A stretch of DNA of 64,000 bases from Hymenobacter sp. BT559 (lineage in GTDB: Bacteria; Bacteroidota; Bacteroidia; Cytophagales; Hymenobacteraceae): contig NZ_JAGETY010000009.1 of assembly GCF_017571525.1 (NCBI RefSeq), forward strand, positions 174,487 through 238,486, read 5' to 3'. A program made the position numbers and the translations under genes. The notes beneath the pieces were generated by a model. It had not been told where the DNA came from. It made no database searches and saw only the letters and a list, made by a program, of their open reading frames with translations. Position 1 is the first letter of the stretch. Each line of letters opens with the position of its first letter. Below are positions 1-8,497 of the stretch, one piece after another.

Positions 1-1275
1 GCCTTCCTCGGTGAGCTCGAGCTGCCCGTGCCGCCCACTGATAAGCGCCGTAAACAAGGCCGTAACGCCACTGATTTTCAAGAAGTCAATCATCCGCGTG
101 AGCATGCTGCGCACCTCGCTGAGCGAGCCCACCGCCACTAGGTTGCTGATGGGGTCAATGACCACGGCCTGGGGCCGATACTCGCCGATGGTTTTGTGCA
201 GCGTCACGAGGTGGCGCTCCAGGCCGTTGAGCGTGGGGCGCGAGGCCTCGATATACAACAAGCCCTGCTCGACGTAGGGCTTGAGGTCGATGCCCACCGA
301 CAGCATATTGCGCATGAGCTGGGCCGGCGATTCTTCGAAAGCGAAGTAGAGGCAGCGCTCGCCCCGCCGACACGTTTCGGCGGCAAACGAGGCCGCTAGG
401 GTCGTTTTGGCGGTGCCGGCAGTGCCGGTGAGCAAGATGCTGCTGCCCCGGTACCAGCCCTTGCGCATAAACATTTCATCGAGCCCCGGCACGCCCGACG
501 AGATAATCTCGTTCGATACCTTATGCTCGAGCTTAAGCGACGTAACGGGCAGCACCGAAATGCCATCTTCGCTGATGAGGTAGGGGTATTCGTTGGTGCC
601 GTGGGTGCTGCCCCGGTACTTCACAATGCGCAGGCGGCGGGTAGTTATCTGGTCGATAACGCGGTTGTCGAGCAGAATCACGCAGTCCGACACGTACTCT
701 TCCAGGCCTTGCCGGGTCAGTGTTCCTTCGCCACGCTCGGCCGTGATGACAGTCGTGACGCCCTTATCCTTAAGCCAGCGAAATAGCCGGCGGATTTCGG
801 AGCGCAGCACCGCCTCATTGGGGAAACCTGAAAACAGCGCCTCAATAGTGTCGAGCACCACGCGCTTGGCCCCAATGCTGTCGATGGCATACCCTAGCCG
901 GATAAACAGGCCGTCGAGGTCGTACTCGCCGGCCTCCTCAATCTCCGAGCGGTCGACGTGCACGTGGTCGACCCGCAATTTTTTATCGGTCTGCAACTGC
1001 TTGAGGTCGAAGCCCAGCGAGGCCACGTTGGCAGCCAGCTCGTCGGCCGTTTCCTCAAAGGTCATGAACACGCCCGGCTCGCCGTAGTGCTCAATGCCGC
1101 GCACCAAAAACTCAATGGCCATCAATGTTTTGCCGCAGCCAGCGCTGCCGCACACCAGCGTAGGGCGGCCCAGCGGCAGGCCCCCTTCGGTTATTTCGTC
1201 GAGGCCATCAATGCCCGTGGGGGCCTTGGGCAGCTTGGGCAGGGTGGTAGCCGGCAAAGGCGTAGCTTGTTGCAT
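1..1275 (-). CDS. kaiC: KaiC-type circadian clock ATPase, 3' end cut by window
   Basis: RecA-fold ATPase with two KaiC domains in tandem. Seen: Walker A motifs GSAGCGKT (residues 43-50) and GTAGTAKT (284-291), each followed by the paired acidic residues typical of KaiC (TFEE near 74, AFEE near 316). The ATG at 1275 gives 425 codons in the window; KaiC proteins run about 500-570, so the missing part is only the end of the second domain. In cyanobacteria KaiC keeps time with KaiA and KaiB; in Bacteroidetes such proteins usually sit near histidine kinases and their role is not established. No KaiB is visible here, but the downstream side lies outside the window. A TATCTTTT sequence just upstream of the start resembles the Bacteroidetes -7 element. 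Confidence 0.93.
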   Translation of the reverse strand, partial: MQQATPLPATTLPKLPKAPTGIDGLDEITEGGLPLGRPTLVCGSAGCGKTLMAIEFLVRGIEHYGEPGVFMTFEETADELAANVASLGFDLKQLQTDKKLRVDHVHVDRSEIEEAGEYDLDGLFIRLGYAIDSIGAKRVVLDTIEALFSGFPNEAVLRSEIRRLFRWLKDKGVTTVITAERGEGTLTRQGLEEYVSDCVILLDNRVIDQITTRRLRIVKYRGSTHGTNEYPYLISEDGISVLPVTSLKLEHKVSNEIISSGVPGLDEMFMRKGWYRGSSILLTGTAGTAKTTLAASFAAETCRRGERCLYFAFEESPAQLMRNMLSVGIDLKPYVEQGLLYIEASRPTLNGLERHLVTLHKTIGEYRPQAVVIDPISNLVAVGSLSEVRSMLTRMIDFLKISGVTALFTALISGRHGQLELTEEG

Positions 1276-1341
1276 AAAAAGATAGTCGGCACAGAATTTC
1301 CCGGAAAGTTAAGGCCCCGGCGCGCGAAAAGATTGTCGCCG

Positions 1342-1953
1342 CTAGCGCTTCTTTTTTGAGCGCCGCGCCCGAATGGCAGCCAGGCGCTCGCGCTCGGCCT
1401 TGCGCACCTCGCGCTGCAGCAGGCGCTCGGGCAGCCGCGCCATGAGGCGCTCGCGCACGTACTGAGCTAGGTGCGAGAGCGGCACCGTGTGCGTAGTGCG
1501 CAGGTACTGGGCCACTTCGCGCTGGCGCAGGGTGCTGGCCCCGGCCAGACCCCGTGCCAGCAGGTATTGCTTTATTTCCTCTACCCACAGCAGGCCGGCC
1601 AGCGGGGCGTGCTGCACGGTGGCATTGTAGCCGGCCGGGCGGTGCGGGCGCAGCTCGGCAGCCTCGGGGCTGGCTACAAGCACGCCCACCCACTCGGGCA
1701 GCTGAGGCAGCAGCTTGGGCAGGTGCTTTTCGGTGACTACGAACGTGACGAAGTCGTAAACCTCGGCGTAGCAGCGCAGCTGGTTTGCAACCCGCGCTAG
1801 GGTGTCGCCGTCGCCCTTCACCTCGTAGCCGTGCATGAAGTGCTCGGTGATATGCACCACATCGGCGCGGGTGCTGCCGGTGGGCAGCTCGTCTATATAC
1901 ACGCCGCCCAGCAGCAGGGGGTAAAGCCGGGCGCGAATGTCGGGGTCGTTCAT
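1342..1953 (-). CDS. sce7726 family protein (putative PD-(D/E)XK-like)
   Basis: 203-residue soluble protein. The N terminus (MNDPDIRARLYPLL) and the block HGYEVKGDGDTL at residues 41-52 match what I remember of the sce7726 family. The spacing D31 ... E44-x-K46 is what a PD-(D/E)XK nuclease-like core would show, but catalysis is inference. The C terminus is very basic (RKAERERLAAIRARRSKKKR), which suggests nucleic acid contact. I chose the ATG at 1953 rather than a longer frame to 2040 because the extra residues overlap the divergent globin gene and a TACTTTTG promoter element lies 9 nt upstream of this ATG. Function unknown. Confidence 0.8.
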   Translation of the reverse strand: MNDPDIRARLYPLLLGGVYIDELPTGSTRADVVHITEHFMHGYEVKGDGDTLARVANQLRCYAEVYDFVTFVVTEKHLPKLLPQLPEWVGVLVASPEAAELRPHRPAGYNATVQHAPLAGLLWVEEIKQYLLARGLAGASTLRQREVAQYLRTTHTVPLSHLAQYVRERLMARLPERLLQREVRKAERERLAAIRARRSKKKR

Positions 1954-1962
1954 TTGTACCTT

Positions 1963-1970
1963 CAAAAGTA
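1963..1970 (-). promoter_or_regulatory. TAnnTTTG -7 element close to sce7726-family start
   Basis: TACTTTTG on the minus strand matches the Bacteroidetes -7 consensus exactly and ends 9 nt before the ATG at 1953, so the transcript would have a leader of only a few bases. Confidence 0.5.
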
Positions 1971-2005
1971 AAACGGGCGGCCACAGGCGGCGCCCGCCCC
2001 GCCCC

Positions 2006-2398
2006 ATGCTCCCCGATATTACCACCGAAGCCGACATCAAGCTGCTCGTAGACAGTTTCTACGGGCGCGTGCTGGCCGACCCGCTGCTAGCCCCTGTTTT
2101 TACGGACGTTGCCAAAGTCGACTTCAGCCATCACCTGCCGCAGCTCTACGACTTCTGGAGCGGCATCTTGCTGGGCACCAACCGCTTTCGGGGCTTTCCC
2201 ATGCGCAAGCACTTCCCGCTGCCTATTGGGCTGGCGCATTTCGAGCGCTGGCTAGGGCTGTTTCAGGAAACGCTGGCGGCGCACTTTGCCGGCCCCACCG
2301 CCGAGCTGGCCCGGCAGCAGGCGCTGCACATCGGGCGGGTGTTTGCCACCCGGCTAGGGCTGCTGCAGGCACCCAATGGAAATTTGTCTGTTTTGTAA
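2006..2398 (+). CDS. Group III truncated hemoglobin
   Basis: 130-residue heme protein of the 2-on-2 globin fold. The order of motifs (FYGRVLADPLLAPVF, then LYDFWSGILLG, then MRKHFPLPIG, then HFERWLGLF) follows group III globins such as Campylobacter Ctb; the histidine of MRKHFPLP is the expected proximal heme ligand. Group III globins bind oxygen tightly and are linked to nitric oxide or oxygen-stress handling, but the role here is inferred. The ATG at 2006 gives the family length. It is divergent from the sce7726-family gene and followed 25 bp later by the DinB-fold gene, so the two may be co-transcribed. Confidence 0.9.
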   Translation: MLPDITTEADIKLLVDSFYGRVLADPLLAPVFTDVAKVDFSHHLPQLYDFWSGILLGTNRFRGFPMRKHFPLPIGLAHFERWLGLFQETLAAHFAGPTAELARQQALHIGRVFATRLGLLQAPNGNLSVL

Positions 2399-2423
2399 CT
2401 ACCCTTTTTTTACTTCCTTCTTT

Positions 2424-2906
2424 ATGGACTCCACTTCCCGCGCTGCCCTCGTGGCCGAGCTTATGGCGCTGCTGGCCGGCGGCAATGCCCACGCCACCTT
2501 CGAGCAGGCGTTGGCCGACCTGCCCGCGCCCCTGCGCAACGAGTTTGTGCCCGAGGTGCCCTACACCATCTGGCACGTGGTCGAGCACTTGCGCATTGCG
2601 CAGCACGACATTGTCGAGTTTACGCTGAACCCGCAGCACGTGTCGCCCGCGTGGCCCGCCGGCTACTGGCCCGCCCGAACGTCGGTAGTAGATGAGGCCG
2701 GCTGGCAGGCTGCGCTACTCGCCATTGCCCACGACCAGCAGCGGTTTATCGACCTGCTCAACGACCCGGCTACAGATTTCTTCGCCCCGCTAGCCCACGG
2801 CGATGGCCAGAACATCCTCCGCGAGGCCCTGCTCATCGGCGACCACGCGGCTTACCATATTGGCGAGCTTGTTTTGCTGCGGCGCGTGCTAGGGGTCTGG
2901 CATTAA
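2424..2906 (+). CDS. DinB-fold (DUF664-like) protein
   Basis: 160-residue four-helix-bundle protein of the DinB/YfiT superfamily. Seen: the histidine-bearing helices YTIWHVVEHLRIAQHD (about residues 47-62) and AAYHIGELVLLRR near the C terminus, which supply the usual three-His metal site. Family members include thiol-dependent transferases and damage-inducible proteins of unknown reaction; no substrate can be read from the sequence. ATG at 2424 is preceded by a T-rich stretch. It starts 25 bp after the globin gene. Confidence 0.85.
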   Translation: MDSTSRAALVAELMALLAGGNAHATFEQALADLPAPLRNEFVPEVPYTIWHVVEHLRIAQHDIVEFTLNPQHVSPAWPAGYWPARTSVVDEAGWQAALLAIAHDQQRFIDLLNDPATDFFAPLAHGDGQNILREALLIGDHAAYHIGELVLLRRVLGVWH

Positions 2907-3025
2907 GCAGCACTGCTGGCGGGCAGCTGCGCAAGGCGCAAGCGGTATATAGTCGACCTACCGTGCAACGCTTTAGTAGCGGAAGGGTTCTGCTTCATAT
3001 GCAGCCCCTTTCGACCTATAATCTC

Positions 3026-3697
3026 ATGCCAGTGCCCCGCCTCCTGTGCAGCGCCCTTATTGTAGCTACTCCCCTAGCCACCCTGGCCCAAAGCACTAGC
3101 CCGCCGCCAGTATATCGGTTCTACAGTGGCATGGCGGCATACGCCAGCACCACCCAAGCGGTGGGCGGCTACCACGGCAGTCGGTATAGTGTGCCCGTGC
3201 AGGCCACGCTGGGCTACCAGCTGCGGCCCCGGCTGGCAGTGCAAGTGGGCCTAGCCTATAGCAATGTCAAAAGCAACAACTCGTATACCAATAACTACGT
3301 CGATTCTAACGCTAACTTAATCAGCTCTGTGACTACCAGTGACGACATGCGGCGCGTCTTCACTACTTCGCTGCTAGCTCGCTACACCATCACCCGGCAG
3401 GCCGCGCACCGGTTTCAGGTAGATGCGCTGGCTGGTCCCTCGTTCACCCATTCGGCTGGCCGCTCTACCTATTCTGAAACGGCCACCAGCCAGGGCAGCA
3501 GTAGCGCCTCGTATTCTGACTATTCCTACAACTATAACGACTTGTTAATCAGCGCCGGGCCCAGCTTTCGCTACCGCTTTGGCAAGCACCTGGATGCCAT
3601 GTACGATGTCCTCCTCAACGTGTCGCTCACCAACAGCATGAATGGAAGCACGGCCATGGCGCTAGGCTTGCGCTACCGCTTTGGCGGGCTCCGCTAG
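3026..3697 (+). CDS. Outer-membrane beta-barrel protein
   Basis: 223-residue exported protein. A signal peptide (MPVPRLLCSALIVATPLATLAQ) is followed by alternating aromatic/polar segments typical of a small porin-like barrel (YRFYSGMAAYAS, ATLGYQLRPRLAVQVGLAYS, LLARYTITRQ) and a C-terminal strand ending LRYRFGGLR. The middle is rich in Ser, Tyr and Asn (around residues 80-170), probably extracellular loops. I chose the ATG at 3026 because it begins the signal peptide; an ATG at 2999 would add nine residues. No ligand or partner is evident. Followed by a strong terminator. Confidence 0.75.
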   Translation: MPVPRLLCSALIVATPLATLAQSTSPPPVYRFYSGMAAYASTTQAVGGYHGSRYSVPVQATLGYQLRPRLAVQVGLAYSNVKSNNSYTNNYVDSNANLISSVTTSDDMRRVFTTSLLARYTITRQAAHRFQVDALAGPSFTHSAGRSTYSETATSQGSSSASYSDYSYNYNDLLISAGPSFRYRFGKHLDAMYDVLLNVSLTNSMNGSTAMALGLRYRFGGLR

Positions 3698-3751
3698 GGC
3701 CTCTACCATTTTCCTTTTTAGTAAAAACGGCTTTCCATTTTGAAAAAATAA

Positions 3752-3790
3752 CATCCCGTTCGGCCTGGCGCCGGACGGGATTTTTTATTT
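3752..3790 (+). terminator. Rho-independent terminator after the beta-barrel gene
   Basis: Stem ATCCCGTTCGGC / GCCGGACGGGAT with a 5-nt loop and one G-T pair, followed by TTTTTATTT. Confidence 0.85.
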
Positions 3791-3896
3791 ATCATACTGT
3801 CAATCAATCTATTAATAAAATAAATCTTCTACTCTCCCGACTCGGCATTGGTCTTGGCAATAGGTACACATCCCTCACCTATTAGCCCCTCCCAAC

Positions 3897-4565
3897 ATGG
3901 CCATTCTCGATAACCTGGCGAAAGCCGCCAAAGACTTTTTCGTCGAGCCCGACGGCGAAGCCTCGGCCGGTTCCGTGCCGGCTCCGAAGCTGGCCGTGCC
4001 GGTAATGCCCGCCCAGCCGCTGGCTAGCCTGCCGCCCGGCATGGAGCAGCCCGAGCAGCGCCACCTCGACCACATTGCCGGGCTGCTGGCCGGCGACGGC
4101 CGCGACTTCGGCGCCTTCACCAAGATGGTGAAAAGCCTGGCGGCCAGCGGCCTCAGCGGTCCGCTGCTCTACCAAACGGCCTTCAACGCCTTCTCGGCCG
4201 TGACCGGCACCGACCTGCCCAGCCTGCTCACCTCGGCCGATAACCTGGCCCAGAAGCTGGCCGACGACCGCGCCAAGGTGCAGGCCCGCCACCGCGAAAA
4301 AATGGGCGAGGCTATGCCGCTGCAAGGCCCACCGAGTGCCCTAGCCAAGCTGCGCGAGCAGGAAGCCCAGCTGCAGCAAGCCGTGGCCAGCCTCAGCCAG
4401 CAGCTCAACGACAAGACCCAGCAGCTGCAGGAAACCCAGCAGCAGCTGCAGCAGGAAGGCGCCAAAACCCAGGCCGCCCTTGCCAGCTACGAGCTGGCCC
4501 ACGCTGCTGCCGCGGCCGAGCTGCAAGCCCACCAGCAAGCTACCAAGTCCTTTCTACTCAAATAA
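3897..4565 (+). CDS. Hypothetical cytosolic protein with C-terminal coiled coil
   Basis: 222 residues, no signal peptide or membrane segment. The first 30 residues carry a short amphipathic helix (ILDNLAKAAKDFF) followed by a Pro/Ala-rich linker; residues 55-130 look globular; residues 145-215 are a Gln-rich coiled coil (LQQAVASLSQQLNDKTQQL). No family recognised. It is the first gene of a same-strand run (gaps 19-170 bp) leading to an OmpA-tethered ABC transporter, and the next gene is a membrane-anchored helical protein, so a scaffold or regulatory role for that module is a reasonable inference. Its promoter must lie in 3791-3896. Confidence 0.75.
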   Translation: MAILDNLAKAAKDFFVEPDGEASAGSVPAPKLAVPVMPAQPLASLPPGMEQPEQRHLDHIAGLLAGDGRDFGAFTKMVKSLAASGLSGPLLYQTAFNAFSAVTGTDLPSLLTSADNLAQKLADDRAKVQARHREKMGEAMPLQGPPSALAKLREQEAQLQQAVASLSQQLNDKTQQLQETQQQLQQEGAKTQAALASYELAHAAAAAELQAHQQATKSFLLK

Positions 4566-4584
4566 CTAACCCCCTTTCTGACTT

Positions 4585-5577
4585 ATGAAAACCTTGCTTG
4601 CTCCCGACCTCAACTCGACCCTACCCAAGTGGCAGCAGCCCGAAAAAGTAGCCGGCTGGGTGGTGCTGGGCGGCGCAGCTGCCGCTGGCGTGTACTACTG
4701 GGGCAAAATCGTGCCCTACCTCGTTGACATCGTGTTTAACAGCGTGAAGCTGGGCTTCGGGCTAGGGGCACTTTTTGTGCTCTTCTTGCTCGGCACCAAC
4801 AAGCGCATTCAGGCCGGGCTCTGGTACGCCGGGCAGCGCATTCTGCGCACGGCGGCGGGCATTTTCGTGAACACCGACCCCATTGGCATCATGGAAGACT
4901 ACATCCAGAACACCGAGAAGGAGGCCCGCCAGATGGAAGCGGAGGTCGGCCACATCGAGGGTGCCCACGAGTTGGTGAAGCGCAAGCTCGCCGCCAACGA
5001 CACCCTGATGAAGGAGTACCTGGCCCTGGCCGACTCGGCCACCCGCCAAGGCGAAAAGGACGCCGCCGAAGCCTACGCCAGCCGCGCCGCCCAAATCCTG
5101 GACTACAACCAGCGCCTGCAGCCCATGGCAACAACGACGGCCAACGTGAGCGTGGTGATGCGCCAGATTCTGAAAGCCGCCCTGCGCCAGATAGATGGCA
5201 GCAAGTTCAAGGTCGGTCTGCTGAAAGACGAATACGAGCTCGTGAAACGCACCAGCTCGGGCATGCGCGCCGCCATGAACATCCTGCGTGGCGACCCCGA
5301 CAAGAAGTACTTCTTCGACCTGGCCACCGACCGCGTGGCCCAGGATATGGCGCAGCAGCTCGGCCAGATAAAGCAGGCCATGCGCTACTCGCAAGAGTTT
5401 GTGAAAGAGATGGATATCCAGAACGGCGTGATGAGCGAAAAAGGCCAGCGCCTGCTCGACCGCTACCAGAAAGGCGACTTCAACGCCCTGATGGACACCG
5501 ATAAAAAGCCCATTTCAACCTCCGTAGCCGCCACTAAACAACGCTCCGATGATGCCTATTCTAGCCTGCTTGATTAG
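4585..5577 (+). CDS. Membrane-anchored helical protein, PspA-like architecture
   Basis: 330 residues. Two hydrophobic segments near the N terminus (about 24-45 and 53-72) are followed by a long charged helical region (residues 105-300; MEDYIQNTEKEARQMEAEV, then a second helical hairpin), an arrangement reminiscent of PspA/IM30 or XpaC-type stress proteins, though I cannot assign a family. It starts 19 bp after the preceding coiled-coil gene and precedes the OmpA-fused binding protein, so all likely act at the inner membrane. The stop at 5577 is overlapped by a tiny hydrophobic reading frame, then by the first REP pair. Confidence 0.75.
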   Translation: MKTLLAPDLNSTLPKWQQPEKVAGWVVLGGAAAAGVYYWGKIVPYLVDIVFNSVKLGFGLGALFVLFLLGTNKRIQAGLWYAGQRILRTAAGIFVNTDPIGIMEDYIQNTEKEARQMEAEVGHIEGAHELVKRKLAANDTLMKEYLALADSATRQGEKDAAEAYASRAAQILDYNQRLQPMATTTANVSVVMRQILKAALRQIDGSKFKVGLLKDEYELVKRTSSGMRAAMNILRGDPDKKYFFDLATDRVAQDMAQQLGQIKQAMRYSQEFVKEMDIQNGVMSEKGQRLLDRYQKGDFNALMDTDKKPISTSVAATKQRSDDAYSSLLD

Positions 5578-5617
5578 TGGATGCCTGGCGCTGCTACTGA
5601 TTATGGTGCTGCTGTAG
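5552..5617 (+). CDS. Possible 21-residue hydrophobic peptide overlapping the previous gene
   Basis: ATG at 5552 opens a 21-codon frame that overlaps the end of the preceding gene by 26 nt. The peptide is almost entirely hydrophobic (MPILACLISG, then CLALLLIMVLL), enough for one membrane span, like the KdpF class of small transporter-associated peptides. Its TAG stop is the TAG of the REP sequence that follows. There is no clear ribosome binding site, and a frame this short can arise by chance, so this is tentative. Confidence 0.25.
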   Translation: MPILACLISGCLALLLIMVLL

Positions 5618-5728
5618 CGCGGACTTTCAGTCCGCGACCCACACCGCCCCTAGGCGAGGCCACCTATGCCCGCCACCACCCACTTTCTTTCTAACTACTC
5701 TACTGGCGGACTAAAAGTCCGCGCTACA
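5613..5728. repeat. REP-like inverted pair 1 (REPIN-like)
   Basis: Two REP copies in head-to-head orientation: 5613-5637 with core GCGGACTTTCAGTCCGC, and 5706-5728 with core GCGGACTAAAAGTCCGC followed by GCTACA, the reverse complement of the TGTAGC flank of the first. The pair fills the gap between the membrane coiled-coil gene and the binding-protein gene, whose ATG is 4 nt after it. Confidence 0.9.
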
Positions 5729-5732
5729 TACA

Positions 5733-7511
5733 ATGACAACTCGTGGCAAAATCGTACTCGGTGCCCTCATTTTCGCACTGCTGTACTTTGGCATCAATAA
5801 GCTGATTGCCAGCAATAAAATTTTCCAGAAGGCCGACACGCAGTCGGTGCTTCTGAGCTCGATAGAGCTGCCGGTGGCCCCTAGCGGCAGCCGCGCCAAC
5901 TTAGTGGTGCCGCTAGCCCCCCTGCCCGGCACTGCCCCCGCCGAAAACGGCACCGCAGTGGTCTGGGAAGTAATGGCCTGGAACTCCCAAATGGCCGGCA
6001 TGCTCGCCAACGGCGGCCCTCGCACAACGATGGGCTCGGCCCTGGCGGCCAACAAAATTGACATGCAGATTACCCGCCAAGACGACGTATCGAAGATGCA
6101 GGCTGACCTGGTGAAAAACGCCCTCGACCTGCAAAGCAACCCGCAGACCCCGGGCCTGATTGTGAGCATCATGGGCGACGGAATGCCCGCATTCTCGGCT
6201 GTGCAGAGCCAGCTCGAAAAGGCCGGCACCAGCCTACAGATTATTCCCTACTCGGTGGGTAAAAGCTTTGGCGAAGACAAGCTGATGGGCCCCAAGGAAT
6301 GGCTCGATAACCCCAAGGCTGCGCTGGGCAAAACCATCGCCTGCTACCTGCGCGACGGTGACCACAACATTGCCCTGAAATGGTGCGCCGACAACGGCCT
6401 GAAAGTAAACCCCGACGAAACCACCTACGACCCCGAAGCCGTAAATTTCATGGCCGCCAGCGACTTCCTGGTAGCCGCCGAAAAGTACATCGTGGGCAAG
6501 CCCGAATCGCGGACTAAAGTGGTGAGCGGCCACAGCACCGGCGTGAAAGTAGACGTCGTGGCCGACGCCGTAGCCACCTGGACGCCCGGCGACGTGAACA
6601 TCGCCAAGCAAAAGGGGGGCCTAGTGAACATCGTGAGCACCAAGGACTACTCGAACCAGATGCCTAACATCATGGTGACGACCAAGCGCTGGTACGAGAA
6701 ACACCAGCCCGCTGTGCTGAATATGATGACCGCCTTCGCCGTAGCCGGCGACCAGGTGAAAAGCCACCCCGAAGCTCTGACCCGCGCCGCCGACATCTCG
6801 GCCCAGGTCTACGGCGACCAAGACAAGCCCGGCGCATACTGGCTGAAGTACTACAAAGGCACCAGCGAGGCCGACCGCACCGGCAACGTGGTGGAGCTAG
6901 GAGGCAGCAAAGCCTTCAACTTCAGCGATAACCTGACCTTGTTCGGCCTCGACAATGGCGGCACCAACATCTACGCCGCCGTGTACAAAACCTTCGGCGA
7001 CGTGCAGAGCAAGCTCTATCCGAAAGAATTGCCGAGCTACGTGCCCCTAACCAACATGCTCGACCTGACCTTGCTGCGCAAGCTGCAAGCCCAGTACAAA
7101 GGCAAGGCAGTGGCACCGGCCGAAACCCAGCAGTTTGCTGCCGATGATGAGATTCGCCGCAGCGTGAGCAAGCGCGCCTGGAACATCGAGTTCAACACCG
7201 GCCAGAGCACCTTCACCCCCGCCGCCCAACGCGAACTCAGCCAGCTCTTCGACGACCTCGTAGTAGCTGGCCGCCTGAAAGTGGCCGTGCACGGTTACAC
7301 CGACAACACCGGTAACCCCACCGCCAATCAGCAGCTTTCGCAGGCCCGTGCCGAGGCCGTGGCCCACTGGCTCGAAACGAAAAGCGCCAGCGCTTTCCCC
7401 GAAGGCCGCGTGCAGGTATACGCCCACGGCGCCGCCGAGCCGGTAGCCAGCAACGCCACCGAAGCCGGCAAAGCCCAAAACCGCCGCGTGGAAGTGGTGC
7501 TGGGCAACTAG
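5733..7511 (+). CDS. Solute-binding protein fused to OmpA peptidoglycan-binding domain
   Basis: 592 residues. Order: membrane anchor (residues 6-28, KIVLGALIFALLYFGINKLI), a periplasmic binding-protein fold of the NitT/TauT/phosphate-like type (about 75-445), linker, and a C-terminal OmpA-like domain (about 478-592) with IEFNTGQSTF, GYTDNTG and NRRVEVVL. Asp524 and Arg584/585 are the residues that bind peptidoglycan diaminopimelate in the family. The next genes are a matching permease and ATPase, so this looks like the substrate receptor of an importer that is fixed both to the inner membrane and the cell wall. Phosphate as substrate would be a guess. Binding proteins are normally free or lipid-anchored, so the fusion is unusual. 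Confidence 0.85.
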   Translation: MTTRGKIVLGALIFALLYFGINKLIASNKIFQKADTQSVLLSSIELPVAPSGSRANLVVPLAPLPGTAPAENGTAVVWEVMAWNSQMAGMLANGGPRTTMGSALAANKIDMQITRQDDVSKMQADLVKNALDLQSNPQTPGLIVSIMGDGMPAFSAVQSQLEKAGTSLQIIPYSVGKSFGEDKLMGPKEWLDNPKAALGKTIACYLRDGDHNIALKWCADNGLKVNPDETTYDPEAVNFMAASDFLVAAEKYIVGKPESRTKVVSGHSTGVKVDVVADAVATWTPGDVNIAKQKGGLVNIVSTKDYSNQMPNIMVTTKRWYEKHQPAVLNMMTAFAVAGDQVKSHPEALTRAADISAQVYGDQDKPGAYWLKYYKGTSEADRTGNVVELGGSKAFNFSDNLTLFGLDNGGTNIYAAVYKTFGDVQSKLYPKELPSYVPLTNMLDLTLLRKLQAQYKGKAVAPAETQQFAADDEIRRSVSKRAWNIEFNTGQSTFTPAAQRELSQLFDDLVVAGRLKVAVHGYTDNTGNPTANQQLSQARAEAVAHWLETKSASAFPEGRVQVYAHGAAEPVASNATEAGKAQNRRVEVVLGN

Positions 7512-7646
7512 TGTAGCGCGGACTTTCAGTCCGCGAGTGAGCCAATATTCCAGACTGCCTTTTCAAACTTTTTGAATGCCAGCGCGCCGGCGACGATAAC
7601 AGCCGGCGCGCACGGGTCTACTCGCGGACTAAAAGTCCGCGCTACA
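7512..7646. repeat. REP-like inverted pair 2
   Basis: Copies at 7512-7536 (core GCGGACTTTCAGTCCGC) and 7622-7646 (core GCGGACTAAAAGTCCGC), inverted relative to each other, about 85 bp apart. The spacer is itself palindromic in part (GCCGGC-rich). The pair starts right at the stop of the binding-protein gene and ends 4 nt before the permease ATG. Confidence 0.9.
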
Positions 7647-7650
7647 TACC

Positions 7651-8424
7651 ATGAGCCCTCTCTTCACTCCGAATGCCCACCCGCGCCGCGCCACCTTGGC
7701 CGCGCTAGTGGCGGGCCAGGTGCTAGCCTTGCTGGCGCTGTGGCTCTTCTTCCCGCTCCAACTTTTCCCAAGCCTAGCCGATGTATTTCGTGCTCTCGAG
7801 GACCTTATCACCACGCAGGGCCTGCTGCCCGAGCTGTGGGCTAGCCTGCTCACGGCGTTTCAGGCGCTGGGCATTGCCACAGTCTTGGCTCTAGGCATTT
7901 CCTACCTCACGGCGCTGCCGTTTTTCCGGCCGCTGGCATTTGCCGCCTCCAAGCTGCGCTACCTCACGCTCACCGGGCTCACGTTTTTTATGGCGCTGAT
8001 GCTCAGCTCGGGTCACCAGGTGAAGCTTTCGGTACTGGTGTTTGGGGCCACGGTATACCTCGTTACGGGCATGACGCGCGTCATCCTCAGCACCACGCAG
8101 GAGGAGCTGGACCACGCCCGCACCCTGGGCTTGGGCGAGTGGGGCAGCTTTTGGCAAGTGGTGGTGCGCGGCAAGCTGGCCGATATGCTCGAAGTAGTGC
8201 GCCAGAACTTCGCCATCATCTGGACCCTAATCACGCTCGTGGAAACGCTCTATCAATCGGAAGGCGGCATCGGCCTACTGCTTTACAAGCAAAACCGCTA
8301 CCTGCACCTCGATGGCGTGGTGGCTATTCAGCTTGTCATTCTGGCCGTGGGCGTGGCGCAAGACTATGGTTTTGAGGCATTACGCAAAACGTTTTTCCCT
8401 TACGCCGAACTGGGACAGATGTAG
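7651..8424 (+). CDS. ABC transporter permease, NitT/TauT type
   Basis: 257-residue polytopic protein, about six membrane spans (for example residues 16-38, 63-88, 104-121, 127-146 and near 205-245). The cytoplasmic EAA-like loop that docks on the ATPase is visible at 151-170 (EELDHARTLGLGEWGSFWQV), with the conserved Gly. This matches the binding-protein-dependent inner membrane component (BPD_transp_1) family. It lies between the OmpA-tethered binding protein and the ATPase gene. Its TAG stop is provided by the start of a REP copy, so the last codon may have been trimmed or replaced by repeat insertion. Confidence 0.88.
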   Translation: MSPLFTPNAHPRRATLAALVAGQVLALLALWLFFPLQLFPSLADVFRALEDLITTQGLLPELWASLLTAFQALGIATVLALGISYLTALPFFRPLAFAASKLRYLTLTGLTFFMALMLSSGHQVKLSVLVFGATVYLVTGMTRVILSTTQEELDHARTLGLGEWGSFWQVVVRGKLADMLEVVRQNFAIIWTLITLVETLYQSEGGIGLLLYKQNRYLHLDGVVAIQLVILAVGVAQDYGFEALRKTFFPYAELGQM

Positions 8425-8497
8425 CGCGGACTTTCAGTCCGCGAGTGGCGGGTATTCACCGCTGCCTACTCACTCGCGGACTGAAAGTCCGCGTTAC
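8420..8497. repeat. REP-like inverted pair 3, overlapping two stop codons
   Basis: Copies at 8420-8444 and 8474-8497 (core GCGGACTGAAAGTCCGC), inverted, 29 bp apart. The first copy supplies the TAG stop of the permease gene. The second encodes the last residues of the transposase on the other strand and has one change (GTTAC instead of GCTAC). Confidence 0.9.

Noticed and set aside
1208..1984. 258-residue minus-strand reading frame spanning the sce7726-family gene
   Set aside because: Arg/Ala-rich shadow frame of a high-GC gene, with no domain; the neighbouring frame has clear family motifs.
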